Origin: Streptomyces sp. CB01373
Lineage (GTDB): Bacteria > Actinomycetota > Actinomycetes > Streptomycetales > Streptomycetaceae
Assembly (NCBI RefSeq): GCF_002803075.1
Contig: NZ_NNBK01000014.1
Span: 186,001-250,000 of the forward strand
Length of the DNA: 64,000 nt
Direction: 5' to 3'
A program made the position numbers and the translations under genes. The notes beneath the pieces were generated by a model. The model saw nothing but the letters and a program-made list of their open reading frames with translations, was not told the DNA's origin and made no database searches. Each line of letters starts with the position of its first letter. Positions within the stretch are counted from its first letter, which is position 1. Below, one piece after another: positions 24,805-33,733 of the stretch.

Positions 24805-26334
24805 TCAGTCGCAGCCGCAGCCGCTGCCCGCGGCGACCGGAAGCGGCTCCGGCGCGCCCACCTTCGGGAGGCCGAGCATGACACCGGCCGGCTTGGCGGC
24901 CTCGGCGGCGTTGCGCTTCTCCCAGGCGTCACCCGCGCGCGTACGGCGCACGTCGAGCACCGAGCCCTCGGCGAGGAGGTGGTGCGGGGCGGCGTAGGTG
25001 ACCTCGACGGTGACCACGTCGCCGGGGCGTACGTCCTGCTCGGGCTTGGTGAAGTGGACCAGGCGGTTGTCGGGGGCGCGACCGGAGAGGCGGTGGGTGG
25101 CGCCGTCCTTGCGGCCCTCGCCCTCGGCGACCATCAGCTCCAGCGTGCGGCCGACCTGCTTCTTGTTCTCCTCCCAGGAGATCTCCTCCTGGAGGGCGAC
25201 CAGCCGCTCGTAGCGCGCCTGGACGACCTCCTTGGGGATCTGGTCCGCCATCTCGGCGGCCGGGGTGCCCGGGCGCTTGGAGTACTGGAAGGTGAACGCC
25301 TGCGCGAAGCGCGCCTCGCGCACGACGTGCAGCGTCTGCTCGAAGTCCTCCTCGGTCTCGCCGGGGAAGCCCACGATGATGTCGGTGGTGATCGCGGCGT
25401 GCGGGATGGCGGCGCGGACCTTCTCGATGATCCCGAGGTAGCGCTCCTGCCGGTAGGAGCGGCGCATCGCCTTCAGCACCGTGTCGGAGCCGGACTGCAG
25501 CGGCATGTGCAGCTGCGGCATGGCGTTCGGGGTCTCGGCCATCGCGGCGATCACGTCGTCCGTGAAGTCGCGCGGGTGCGGCGAGGTGAAGCGGACCCGC
25601 TCCAGGCCGTCGATGTTCCCGCAGGCCCGCAGCAGCTTGCTGAACGCCTCGCGGTCGCCGATGTCGGAGCCGTAGGCGTTGACGTTCTGGCCGAGCAGAG
25701 TGATCTCGGAGACGCCCTCGGCGACCAGGGCCTCGACCTCGGCGAGGATGTCGCCGGGGCGGCGGTCCTTCTCCTTGCCGCGCAGCGCGGGGACGATGCA
25801 GAAGGTGCAGGTGTTGTTGCAGCCGACGGAGATCGAGACCCAGGCCGCGTACGCGCTCTCGCGCCGCGTCGGCAGCGTGGAGGGGAACGCCTCCAGGGAC
25901 TCGGCGATCTCCACCTGAGCCTCCTGCTGCACGCGGGCGCGCTCCAGCAGGACGGGCAGCTTGCCGATGTTGTGCGTGCCGAAGACGACGTCCACCCAGG
26001 GCGCCCTCTTCACGATGGTGTCCCGGTCCTTCTGCGCCAGGCAGCCGCCGACCGCGATCTGCATCCCGGGCCGCTTGGCCTTCTGCGGCGCGAGGTGCCC
26101 CAGGTTGCCGTACAGCCGGTTGTCGGCGTTCTCCCGGACGGCGCAGGTGTTGAAGACGACGACGTCGGCGTCGCCGTCCGCCCCCTCGGGCGCCCGCACG
26201 TAGCCGGCATCCTCGAGCAGGCCGGCCAGCCGCTCGGAGTCGTGGACGTTCATCTGGCACCCGTAGGTGCGGATCTCGTAGCTCTTGGGTCCTTGAACGT
26301 CCACTGCGGGGCTCCGGTCGCTGCTGCTGGTCAT
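24805..26334 (-). CDS. miaB: tRNA-2-methylthio-N6-dimethylallyladenosine synthase
   Basis: Radical-SAM methylthiotransferase that converts i6A37, made by MiaA, to ms2i6A37. 509 residues. N-terminal UPF0004 domain (IRTYGCQMNVHDSERLAG, with further cluster cysteines in FNTCAVRENADNR and VGGCLAQ), radical SAM motif CNNTCTFCIVPALRG (CxxxCxxC, about residue 175), then a C-terminal TRAM domain (GRTLELMVAEGEGR ... DVVTVEVTYAAPHH). The protein ends in GSGCGCD. ATG 26334 is the family-like start (MTSSSDRS), although no strong ribosome site is visible; GTG 26364 in frame has none either. Confidence 0.95.
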   Translation of the reverse strand: MTSSSDRSPAVDVQGPKSYEIRTYGCQMNVHDSERLAGLLEDAGYVRAPEGADGDADVVVFNTCAVRENADNRLYGNLGHLAPQKAKRPGMQIAVGGCLAQKDRDTIVKRAPWVDVVFGTHNIGKLPVLLERARVQQEAQVEIAESLEAFPSTLPTRRESAYAAWVSISVGCNNTCTFCIVPALRGKEKDRRPGDILAEVEALVAEGVSEITLLGQNVNAYGSDIGDREAFSKLLRACGNIDGLERVRFTSPHPRDFTDDVIAAMAETPNAMPQLHMPLQSGSDTVLKAMRRSYRQERYLGIIEKVRAAIPHAAITTDIIVGFPGETEEDFEQTLHVVREARFAQAFTFQYSKRPGTPAAEMADQIPKEVVQARYERLVALQEEISWEENKKQVGRTLELMVAEGEGRKDGATHRLSGRAPDNRLVHFTKPEQDVRPGDVVTVEVTYAAPHHLLAEGSVLDVRRTRAGDAWEKRNAAEAAKPAGVMLGLPKVGAPEPLPVAAGSGCGCD

Positions 26335-26558
26335 GCAACAAGGGTAGGTGGTCCCGGACGGCACCAGAACGGCGGAGCGTCACGCCCTTCCGGGCCGGGC
26401 CTCACGGGCTTCCGAGCCGGGCTTCACGGACATGCGGGCGGGGCGGGACCGGGCACCGCGCGGGTCCGTGGGAGCGACGGAGCGGCCGGAAGGCTTTGCG
26501 CCCGCGTGACGGCGACACGAGCGGCCATTTCCTCCCGCAGGTGGACAACTGACCCAGA

Positions 26559-27773
26559 ATGACAGGCGTGACGGAGCTTCGTGACGCCCTGCGGGCACCC
26601 GTGCCGGACGTGCCCCCGACCGCGGTGCTGCGTGCGTGGCTGCTGCGGCCTGCCGGTCCCGTCCCGGTCGCCCTCCTCGCCGTCGTCCTGTTCGCCCGTG
26701 CCGCGCGCGTGGCCGTCGCGTTCACCGGGGGAGGTATGGACAACGCCTTCGTCGTCCATGCCGGGCAGGTCTGGCTGGCCGGTGGCGCCCCGTACGCCGA
26801 CCGGCGCTTCCTCTACCTGCCCAGTGCCGTGTTGTTCGCCGCCGGTCAGGCCGCGCTGCCGGCGCCCGTGGTGCGCGTCGCCGCGCCGATCGCCTGCGTG
26901 GCGCTGATCGCGGGCGGGTGGTGGTGTGCGGTGCGCCTGTTCCGGGTGCCGGCGCACAGCCGGTTCGCGGTGCTGGGGCTGCTGGCGCTGGTGCTGTGCT
27001 GGGCGCCGGTGGGCCATCTGGTGAACCTGGGGAACTGGACGGCGGTCGGCGCGCTGGCGCTGCCGCTGGCGCTGCTGCTGGCCGACCGGGGCCGCTGGGA
27101 CCTGGCCGGAGTGGTCCTGGGTCTCTCGGTGGCAGTGAAGCCGCTGCTGCTGCCCGTGGCCGTCCTGCTGGTGCTGGCCCGGCGGTGGCGGGCACTGGCG
27201 TGGATGGTGGCGGTGCCACTGGCCCTCTCGGCGGGCGCGGCCCTGATCATGCCGGACCCGGGCGGTTTCTTCACCCGCACCCTGCCCTTCCTGCTCAAGG
27301 GCGGGGACGGTCTGATGCGGCCGTTCGACGCGTCCCTGCCGGCGGTGCTGCCGCGGCTGGGGCTGCCGACCGTACCGGCCGAGGTGGTGGCCCTGGCCGC
27401 GGCGACGGCCGGGGTGCTCTGCGCCCGGCTGCGCTGGCGGCGCGGCGTTCCCGGTCCCGCGCGGCTCGCGGACACGGCCGCGCTGCTGATGCTGGCCTCC
27501 TACCTGGTGTCCCGGCCGTCCTACGACCACTATCTGGTCGTCGTGGTGCCGCTGCTGGTCGCCGGCGTGCTGGAGGCTGACTCGGTGACGCGTTCTCCGT
27601 GGTTCTGGGTCGCGCTCGTCCCGCAGGTGCCCCAGTTCACCTTCCCGCACCTGGACGCCTCGACCCGCCGGGCCTTCAAGGACGCGGCCACGCTGTCCGC
27701 GCTGGCGCTGGTACTCGCGGTGCGGTCCGCCCGCCCCTCACCGCGACTGCCCGCCGACTCCGGGCTTCCATGA
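26559..27773 (+). CDS. Polytopic membrane glycosyltransferase-like protein (GT87/DUF2029 type)
   Basis: 404 residues with about nine to ten hydrophobic segments, the first at VPVALLAVVLFARAARVAVAF. The N-terminal loop contains DNAFVVHAGQVWLAGGAPYADRRFLYLPS, which resembles the acidic first extracytoplasmic loop of polyprenyl-phosphate-sugar-dependent GT-C enzymes. The pattern LGNWTAVGALALPLALLLADRG and LSVAVKPLLLPVAVLLV is typical of the actinobacterial DUF2029/GT87 group. The acceptor is unknown. The ATG at 26559 lacks a ribosome site; GTG 26568 is an alternative. It is divergent from miaB. Confidence 0.75.
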   Translation: MTGVTELRDALRAPVPDVPPTAVLRAWLLRPAGPVPVALLAVVLFARAARVAVAFTGGGMDNAFVVHAGQVWLAGGAPYADRRFLYLPSAVLFAAGQAALPAPVVRVAAPIACVALIAGGWWCAVRLFRVPAHSRFAVLGLLALVLCWAPVGHLVNLGNWTAVGALALPLALLLADRGRWDLAGVVLGLSVAVKPLLLPVAVLLVLARRWRALAWMVAVPLALSAGAALIMPDPGGFFTRTLPFLLKGGDGLMRPFDASLPAVLPRLGLPTVPAEVVALAAATAGVLCARLRWRRGVPGPARLADTAALLMLASYLVSRPSYDHYLVVVVPLLVAGVLEADSVTRSPWFWVALVPQVPQFTFPHLDASTRRAFKDAATLSALALVLAVRSARPSPRLPADSGLP

Positions 27774-27930
27774 GGCGGTCGCACGCTGCGCGCGCCGCCG
27801 GGCACCTCGGCACTGCCGTGGAGCGGTCACGCGCCGTCGGACGCCGCCAGGGCCCCAGCCCCCACCGCGCCCACCCGGCCGGCCCGGGAGCGCCGTGGAA
27901 CCCCGTTGCGCACTCGGACACCGCCGCGCG

Positions 27931-28036
27931 GGCCCAGCCCTGCCGGCGCAGCACGGCCGACTCGGGACCGCCGCAGGACGGCCGCGCGCCCTCAGACGCC
28001 CTCGGGGGCCCAGCCCTGCCGGCGCAGTACGGCCGA
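27931..28036. repeat. 30-bp direct repeat, one copy inside the 3' end of the MazG-like gene
   Basis: Copies at 27931-27960 and 28007-28036 start GGCCCAGCCCTGCCGGCGCA and differ at one position. The second copy encodes the LRRQGWA end of the MazG-like protein; the first lies past its stop. This looks like a partial duplication of the gene's 3' end. Confidence 0.85.
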
Positions 28037-28396
28037 GACGTCCGGTGCGACGTAGTGCTCCCCCTTGAGCACCTTGCCGTCGGCGCGGCGGGCGATCCGG
28101 CCGTCCGGGCCGAGCTTGGTCATGTTGGCGCGGTGGATCTCGGCGATCACCTCGTCGAGGTCGATGCCGTGCACGAGGGCGGTGCCGTACGCCACGTACA
28201 CGACGTCCGCCAGTTCGTGCGCGAGCCGGTCGAGCGGGCCGCCGACCGAGACCTCCGCGACCTCGGCCGCCTCCTCGGCGAGCAGTTCCCCGCGGTGCGC
28301 GGCCAGTTCCGGCGGCACCCGGGTCGGCGTGGGGCGGGCGTCGAGCCCGAAGGCACGGTGGAACTCACGGACCAGATCGGCGGGCGAGGAACTCAT
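27992..28396 (-). CDS. MazG-like NTP pyrophosphohydrolase
   Basis: 134 residues of the all-alpha NTP-PPase superfamily. The metal-binding helices are visible as LLAEEAAEVAEV (E-E-x-x-E) and LAHELADVVYVAYGTA (E-x-x-D), the pattern of MazG/HisE-type hydrolases that remove pyrophosphate from (d)NTPs or similar nucleotides. The C-terminal half is LDEVIAEIHRANMTKLGPDG ... VLKGEHYVAPDVSAVL. ATG 28396. It is convergent with the membrane glycosyltransferase and divergent from the TAXI protein. Substrate unknown; house-cleaning of damaged nucleotides is a reasonable guess. Confidence 0.8.
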   Translation of the reverse strand: MSSSPADLVREFHRAFGLDARPTPTRVPPELAAHRGELLAEEAAEVAEVSVGGPLDRLAHELADVVYVAYGTALVHGIDLDEVIAEIHRANMTKLGPDGRIARRADGKVLKGEHYVAPDVSAVLRRQGWAPEGV

Positions 28397-28502
28397 ACCG
28401 CGAGGGTAGCCGCCGGCCCGGACGCCACCGGCCGTCCGCCTGACCGGCCGCCGGGCCACCCGCCCCTGGTCAGCACGGCGTACCACTGGCAGGATCGCGC
28501 GC

Positions 28503-29501
28503 ATGCCTACGCTGTTCCGCCGCATCGGACGACGCCGCGGCCTCCAGGGCACGGTCGCCGGGGTCGTGGTCCTCGGGCTGCTGCTGTGGTGGCTGCTGCC
28601 CCTGGGCGAGGCACCTCCGAGCGGGACGATCACCTTCAGCACGGGAACCCTGCGCGGGGTCTACCAGGAATACGGCGTGCGGCTGCGCACCGCGTTCGCC
28701 AAGGACATGCCGGATCTGAAGGTGCGGCTGCTGACCAGCGACGGTTCCCAGGAGAACGTCGCGCGCGTGGCGACCGGCCGGTCCGACTTCACCATCGCCG
28801 CGGCGGACGCGGTGGAGACGTACGAGGTGAACCACGGCCCGGGTGCCTCGCGGCTGCGCGGTGTGGCCCGCCTCTACGACGACTACGTGCAACTCGTCGT
28901 CCCGCGCGACTCGCGCATCCGCTCCGTGACCGACCTGCGCGGCAAGCGGGTGTCGGTCGGGCCGCCGGAGTCCGGGGTCCGGCTGATCGCCGAGCGGGTG
29001 CTCAGGACGGCCGGGATCGACCCGGAGACGGACATCCGCCCGATGGGCGACGGCATCGGCACCGCCCCGGACCGGCTGCGGCAGGGCGATCTCGACGCGT
29101 TCTTCTGGTCGGGCGGGCTCCCGACGGACGGTCTGCGGCGGCTGGCCGAGCAGTTCCCGTTCCGTTTCGTGCCGATCGAGGCCGATCTGGTGGCCAGGCT
29201 GCACGCCGAGGGCGGCGCCACTCGCTACTACCGCGCCACCAACATGCCGGAGTCGGCGTACCCGTCGGTCCAGAACGGCGCGGCCGTGCCGACGATCGCC
29301 GTGTCCAACGTGCTGATGACGCGCGAGGACATGGACCCGAGGCTGACGGAGTGGGTGACCCGCACCGTCATCAAGAGCCGTGACGGCATCGGTGCCCACG
29401 TCCACTCCGCCCAGCTCGTCGACCTGCGCACCGCGATCTACACCGACCCCCTGACGCTGCACGAGGGCGCGCGGCGCTACTACCGCTCGGTCAAGCCGTA
29501 G
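28503..29501 (+). CDS. TAXI-family TRAP-type solute-binding protein, membrane-anchored
   Basis: 332 residues. A single N-terminal hydrophobic segment (TVAGVVVLGLLLWWLLPLG, residues ~18-37) without a lipobox suggests a signal anchor. The rest is a periplasmic-binding-protein type II domain of the TAXI group: FSTGTLRGVYQEYGVRL, FTIAAADAVETYEVNH, LRGKRVSVGPPESGVRLIAERVL and LDAFFWSGGLPTDGL. No TRAP membrane subunits are encoded nearby. It ends inside the last 11 bp of the convergent gluK (29491-29501). An accessory sensor role for the neighbouring two-component system is possible but not shown. Confidence 0.85.
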   Translation: MPTLFRRIGRRRGLQGTVAGVVVLGLLLWWLLPLGEAPPSGTITFSTGTLRGVYQEYGVRLRTAFAKDMPDLKVRLLTSDGSQENVARVATGRSDFTIAAADAVETYEVNHGPGASRLRGVARLYDDYVQLVVPRDSRIRSVTDLRGKRVSVGPPESGVRLIAERVLRTAGIDPETDIRPMGDGIGTAPDRLRQGDLDAFFWSGGLPTDGLRRLAEQFPFRFVPIEADLVARLHAEGGATRYYRATNMPESAYPSVQNGAAVPTIAVSNVLMTREDMDPRLTEWVTRTVIKSRDGIGAHVHSAQLVDLRTAIYTDPLTLHEGARRYYRSVKP

Positions 29502-30906
29502 GAGGCGACCTCGGCACGGTCACGGTCACCCGCAGTCCGCGCGGCTCCTCCACCCGGTGCCGGGCGTAGGAGATCGAGCCGCCGCCCGCCGCGAGCAGGG
29601 CGCGGGAGATGGACAGACCGAGGCCGGAGCCCTGGATGTTCTGGTGGCGTCCGCTGCGCCAGAAGCGGTCGCCGACGCGGGCGATTTCCTCGTCGGTGAG
29701 GCCGGGGCCGTGGTCGGCCACGACGACGGTCGACGTGTCGCGGTTGAAGGAGACCGTCACCTCGACGCTCTCGCCGTCCGGCGTGAACTTCACCGCGTTG
29801 TCGATCACAGCGTCGAGCGCGGACGACAGGGCCACGGGGTCGGCCCAGGCCGTGGTGGCCGGGCAGTCGCCGGCCAGCCGCACCCCCTTGGCCTCGGCGG
29901 CCGGCGCCCAGGCCGCCACCCGCTCGGCGGCCAGCTCCCCGATGTCGATGAGTCGCAGATCCGGCTCGGCGTGCTCGGCGAGCGCCAGGTCGAGCAGGTC
30001 GTCCAGGACCTGGGCGAGGCGCTTGCCCTCGGTGCGTACCGAGGCGATCTCCTCGTTGTTCTGGGGCAGTTCGAGCGCGAGCAGCTCGATGCGCAGCAGC
30101 AGCGCGGAGAGCGGATTGCGCAACTGGTGCGAGGCGTCGGCGACGAAGGCGCGCTGCTGTTCCAGCACGTCCTCGACGTTGTCCGCCATCTCGTTGAACG
30201 ACCGGGCGAGCCTTCGCAGTTCGGGCGGTCCGCCAGCGGCCGCCACCCGGGACTTCAGCCGTCCGGTGGCGATGTCGTGGGTGGTGGCGTCGAGGATCCG
30301 TACGGGCCTGAGCACCCAGCCGGTCAGCCGCAGCGCCGCGCCGACGGCGAGCAGCATCGCGGCGATCTCGCCGGTGCCGACGAGCAGCCAGCCGTGCAGG
30401 GTCCGCGAACGCATCTGCCCGGTCGGCGAGTCGGTGACGACGACCGCGACGACGTCGCCGTCCCGGATGACGGGGGAGGCGACGACGAGCCGGTGGCGCT
30501 GCCAGGGCCAGACCTGCTCCGGATCGTGGCTGCGCCGGCTCAGCAGCGCCTCGTCGAAGGCGTCGCGTACCTCGCCGTGCGCGGGCAGCGACCAGTCGTC
30601 CGGTGCGTTGGCCATCGGGACCCCGGTCCGGTAGAAGACGCCCGCCCGGATGCCGTAGACCCCGTGGTAGCTGCCGAGTTCGCGGCGGAGGGTCTCCAGC
30701 CGCTCGTCCGGGACCGTGCGCCGGGGGCCGCTGGTCCCGTCCGTGACGAACTGGGCCAGGGCCGCGAAGCGCGCGGAGTCGTCGATGCGGTCCACGACCG
30801 CCTTCTGCTGCTCGGCGCCCGCGACGCTGACGGCGAGCGGAACGCCGAGCGCGAGCAGGACGGCCGCCATCAGGACGATGAGCAGCGGCAGCAGACGTGA
30901 GCTCAC
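29491..30906 (-). CDS. gluK: Sensor histidine kinase GluK
   Basis: 471 residues. TM1 (LLPLLIVLMAAVLLALGVPLAV), an extracytoplasmic sensor region (about 30-160), TM2 around LLVGTGEIAAMLLAVGAAL, HAMP, then HisKA with the phospho-accepting His in FVADASHQLRNPLSALL. The HATPase boxes are AVIDNAVKFTPDG (N), VADHGPGLTDEE (G1) and IQGSGLGLSIS (G2). GTG 30906 starts 9 nt after the response-regulator stop. Its place beside an OmpR-type regulator and divergent from gluABCD matches the GluR-GluK glutamate-sensing system described in S. coelicolor. The name is by context; the kinase identity is certain. Confidence 0.88.
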   Translation of the reverse strand: MSSRLLPLLIVLMAAVLLALGVPLAVSVAGAEQQKAVVDRIDDSARFAALAQFVTDGTSGPRRTVPDERLETLRRELGSYHGVYGIRAGVFYRTGVPMANAPDDWSLPAHGEVRDAFDEALLSRRSHDPEQVWPWQRHRLVVASPVIRDGDVVAVVVTDSPTGQMRSRTLHGWLLVGTGEIAAMLLAVGAALRLTGWVLRPVRILDATTHDIATGRLKSRVAAAGGPPELRRLARSFNEMADNVEDVLEQQRAFVADASHQLRNPLSALLLRIELLALELPQNNEEIASVRTEGKRLAQVLDDLLDLALAEHAEPDLRLIDIGELAAERVAAWAPAAEAKGVRLAGDCPATTAWADPVALSSALDAVIDNAVKFTPDGESVEVTVSFNRDTSTVVVADHGPGLTDEEIARVGDRFWRSGRHQNIQGSGLGLSISRALLAAGGGSISYARHRVEEPRGLRVTVTVPRSPPTA

Positions 30907-30915
30907 CCGTCCCCG

Positions 30916-31602
30916 CTAGGCGGCCGGGGCGACGAGGCGGTAACCGACGCCGCGTACGGTCTCGATGAGCGCCGGCGTGCCCAGCTTGGAGCGCAGGGAG
31001 GCGACGTGCACCTCCAGGGTCCGCCCGGTGCCCTCCCAACTGGTCTGCCACACCTCGCTGATGATCTGCTCCCGCCGGAAGACGACGCCGGGGCGCTGGG
31101 CGAGCAGCGCGAGCAGGTCGAACTCCTTGCGGGTGAGCTGGACGACCGCGCCGTCCACGCTGACCTGCCGGGTGGGCAGTTCGACGAGCACCGCGCCCAG
31201 GCGCAGGGTGGTCTCCCCGGCGGCGTTCGCGTCCTCGTGGGCGGTGCGGCGGCTGACGGCATGGATACGGGCGAGCAGTTCGCCGGTGTCGTAGGGCTTC
31301 ACCACGTAGTCGTCGGCGCCGAGGTTGAGGCCGTGGATGCGGGAGCGGACGTCGGAGCGGGCGGTCACCATGATCACGGGGGTGCTGGTGCGCTTGCGGA
31401 TTTTGGCGCAGACCTCGTAGCCGTCCTGGTCGGGCAGGCCCAGGTCGAGCAGGACCACGCCGAAGCAGGCGCTCTCGGGGACGAGGGCCTGGAGGGCCTC
31501 CTCGCCGCTGCGGGCGTGGGTGACGTCGAACCCGTGCCGCGCCAGGACCGCGGACAGGGCGGCGGCGACATGGTTGTCGTCCTCGACGAGGAGCAGTCGC
31601 AT
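30916..31602 (-). CDS. gluR: OmpR-family response regulator GluR
   Basis: 228 residues. The receiver domain (1-120) has acidic residues in LLVEDD, the phospho-acceptor Asp in VVLLDLGLPDQDG, Thr in VIMVTARSD and Lys in DDYVVKPYDTGEL. The C-terminal winged helix contains LTRKEFDLLALLAQRPGVVF and GRTLEVHVASLRSKLG ... VRGVGYRLV. ATG 31602 has GGAGGGGG about 6 nt upstream. It is the first gene of the gluRK operon and is divergent from gluABCD, which it is expected to activate in response to glutamate. Confidence 0.88.
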   Translation of the reverse strand: MRLLLVEDDNHVAAALSAVLARHGFDVTHARSGEEALQALVPESACFGVVLLDLGLPDQDGYEVCAKIRKRTSTPVIMVTARSDVRSRIHGLNLGADDYVVKPYDTGELLARIHAVSRRTAHEDANAAGETTLRLGAVLVELPTRQVSVDGAVVQLTRKEFDLLALLAQRPGVVFRREQIISEVWQTSWEGTGRTLEVHVASLRSKLGTPALIETVRGVGYRLVAPAA

Positions 31603-31804
31603 TCCGGCCCCCTCCGGTTCATGAGTCGTACGGTCACAGTGTGTACACGTCGTGCATGCGCGCGTGTGCACCATGGCAGTGACGCTGATGGACGAGGACG
31701 GCGTCAAGAGGCTTCCGGTTGCGCACCCTGTGTCGTTATCCAGCCGGTACGCGCCCCACCCGGCCGCGCTACGACATGTGCACGGCCGCTACCGGATCGT
31801 GATG

Positions 31805-31822
31805 CTCAGATCTCCCTCAGAT
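31805..31822. promoter_or_regulatory. Candidate GluR operator: direct repeat at 11-bp period
   Basis: CTCAGAT occurs at 31805-31811 and 31816-31822, one helical turn apart, as OmpR-family regulators often require. It lies 67-84 bp upstream of gluA in the gluR/gluA divergent region. This is a pattern-based guess. Confidence 0.4.
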
Positions 31823-31888
31823 GTGATGACGCTGGTCGCATCGGTCATTACTGTCCCCCGAAACCGAGGAGGACGGAGCCTGAAAGCG

Positions 31889-32665
31889 ATGACCGAAGTA
31901 TCGATGGCCAAGGAAGACGTGGCCTCGACCGCCGATCTGGTCGTCCTGAAGAGCGTCAACAAGCACTTCGGCGCGTTGCACGTGCTCCAGGACATCGAGC
32001 TGACGATCGCCCGCGGCGAGGTCGTCGTGGTCATCGGGCCCTCCGGGTCCGGGAAGTCCACTCTGTGCCGCACCATCAACCGTCTGGAAACCATCGATTC
32101 GGGCGGCATCACGATCGACGGCAAGCCGCTGCCGCAGGAGGGCAAGGAGCTGGCCCGGCTGCGCGCCGACGTCGGCATGGTCTTCCAGTCCTTCAACCTC
32201 TTCGCACACAAGACCGTGCTCGAGAACGTGATGCTCGGCCAGATCAAGGTCCGCCGCACGGAGAAGGCCAAGGCCGAGGAGCGGGCCCGCGAGTTGCTCG
32301 ACCGGGTCGGAGTGGGCGCGCAGGCCGACAAGTACCCCGCGCAGCTCTCCGGCGGCCAGCAGCAGCGCGTGGCGATCGCGCGGGCGCTGGCCATGGACCC
32401 GAAGGTCATGCTGTTCGACGAGCCGACCTCCGCGCTCGACCCGGAGATGATCAACGAGGTGCTGGAGGTCATGCAGCAACTCGCCCGGGACGGAATGACG
32501 ATGGTGGTCGTCACCCACGAGATGGGCTTCGCCCGATCGGCCGCGAACCGGGTGGTCTTCATGGCCGACGGCCGGATCGTCGAAGAGGCCGCGCCCGACC
32601 AGTTCTTCAGCAACCCGCGCAGCGACCGGGCCAGGGACTTCCTTTCGAAGATCCTGCACCACTGA
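31889..32665 (+). CDS. gluA: Glutamate ABC transporter ATP-binding protein
   Basis: 258 residues, the ATPase of a polar amino-acid importer. Walker A GPSGSGKSTLCR, Q-loop MVFQSFNLF, signature LSGGQQQRVAIARAL, Walker B VMLFDEPTSALDP, and H-loop VVTHEMGF. ATG 31889 is preceded by GAGGACGGAG at about 10 nt; a second in-frame ATG at 31904 is an alternative. First gene of gluABCD. Confidence 0.94.
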   Translation: MTEVSMAKEDVASTADLVVLKSVNKHFGALHVLQDIELTIARGEVVVVIGPSGSGKSTLCRTINRLETIDSGGITIDGKPLPQEGKELARLRADVGMVFQSFNLFAHKTVLENVMLGQIKVRRTEKAKAEERARELLDRVGVGAQADKYPAQLSGGQQQRVAIARALAMDPKVMLFDEPTSALDPEMINEVLEVMQQLARDGMTMVVVTHEMGFARSAANRVVFMADGRIVEEAAPDQFFSNPRSDRARDFLSKILHH

Positions 32666-32762
32666 CGCGGCGGCCCGCCGGTGGCGCAGTACGCCGCCGG
32701 CCCGTGATCCTGCCGTCGCCGTCCGACGGCTCAGCATCTCCTCAACACCGAAGGAAGTTCAC

Positions 32763-33602
32763 ATGAAGCTCCGCAAGGTCACCGCCGCCTCGGCCGTCGT
32801 CCTCGCCCTCGCCCTGTCGGCGACGGCGTGCAGCTCGAACGACAAGAAGGACGAGGGGTCGTCGGGCGGTGGCGGCAAGGTCAAGGTCGGCATCAAGTTC
32901 GACCAGCCCGGCCTCGGTCTGAAGCAGCCCGACGGCTCGTTCTCCGGTTTCGACGTGGACGTGGCCACCTACGTGGCCAAGGAACTCGGCTACAAGCCCT
33001 CCCAGATCGAGTGGGTCGAGACCAAGAGCGCCGAGCGTGAGAACGCGCTGGCCCACGGCGACGTGAAGTTCATCGTGGCCACGTACTCGATCAACGACGA
33101 GCGCAAGCAGAAGGTCGACTTCGCCGGCCCGTACCTGCTGGCCCATCAGGACCTGCTGGTCAAGGCCGACTCGGACATCTCCAAGGGCACGGACCTCAAC
33201 GGCAAGAAGCTGTGTTCCGTGGCCGGCTCGACCTCGGCGCAGAACGTCCAGAAGACGATCGCGCCGAAGGCCGCCCTGAAGGAGAACGCGGGCTACTCGG
33301 AGTGCATCGCCGGCCTGCAGAGCGGTGCCGTCGACGCGGTGACCACCGACGACTCGATCCTCGCGGGCTTCGCCTCCCAGGACAATTACAAGGGCCAGTT
33401 CAAGCTCGCCGGGCTCAAGCTGAGCAACGAGAACTACGGCATCGGTGTCAAGAAGGGCGACACCGCGACCGTGGACAAGATCAACTCCGCGCTGGAGAAG
33501 ATGGTCAGCGACGGCTCGTGGGACGCCGCGGTCAAGAAGAACTTCGGCCCGGCCGACTACAAGAACGAGCCCGCCCCGAAGATCGGCGACCTCGTCAAGT
33601 GA
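32763..33602 (+). CDS. gluB: Glutamate-binding lipoprotein
   Basis: 279 residues. Lipoprotein signal with Cys at about 23 (LALALSATACSSND). Then a type 2 periplasmic-binding fold: IKFDQPGLGLKQPDGSFSGFDVDVATYVA, ENALAHGDVKFIVATYSINDERKQKVDFAGPY and DAVTTDDSILAGF, the pattern of glutamate/glutamine binding proteins. ATG follows GAAGG (AAGGAAGTTCAC before the start). Second gene of the gluABCD importer. Confidence 0.94.
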   Translation: MKLRKVTAASAVVLALALSATACSSNDKKDEGSSGGGGKVKVGIKFDQPGLGLKQPDGSFSGFDVDVATYVAKELGYKPSQIEWVETKSAERENALAHGDVKFIVATYSINDERKQKVDFAGPYLLAHQDLLVKADSDISKGTDLNGKKLCSVAGSTSAQNVQKTIAPKAALKENAGYSECIAGLQSGAVDAVTTDDSILAGFASQDNYKGQFKLAGLKLSNENYGIGVKKGDTATVDKINSALEKMVSDGSWDAAVKKNFGPADYKNEPAPKIGDLVK

Positions 33603-33654
33603 CCCGGCTCGTCCGGTAAGCAGGGATCCGCAGGCATAGCAGGGTTCCACAGTC

Positions 33655-33688
33655 GCGCCGCCGCCCACCGCGCACAAGGCGGCGGCGC
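33655..33688 (+). terminator. Intercistronic hairpin between gluB and gluC
   Basis: A perfect 11-bp GC-only stem (GCGCCGCCGCC / GGCGGCGGCGC) with a 12-nt loop, in the 131-bp gap after gluB. It is probably partial termination or 3'-end protection that keeps the binding protein more abundant than the permeases. Confidence 0.65.
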
Positions 33689-33733
33689 GCCACGCCGTCC
33701 TCGTACCCCACACACCCGGAAGCGCGGGAGATC

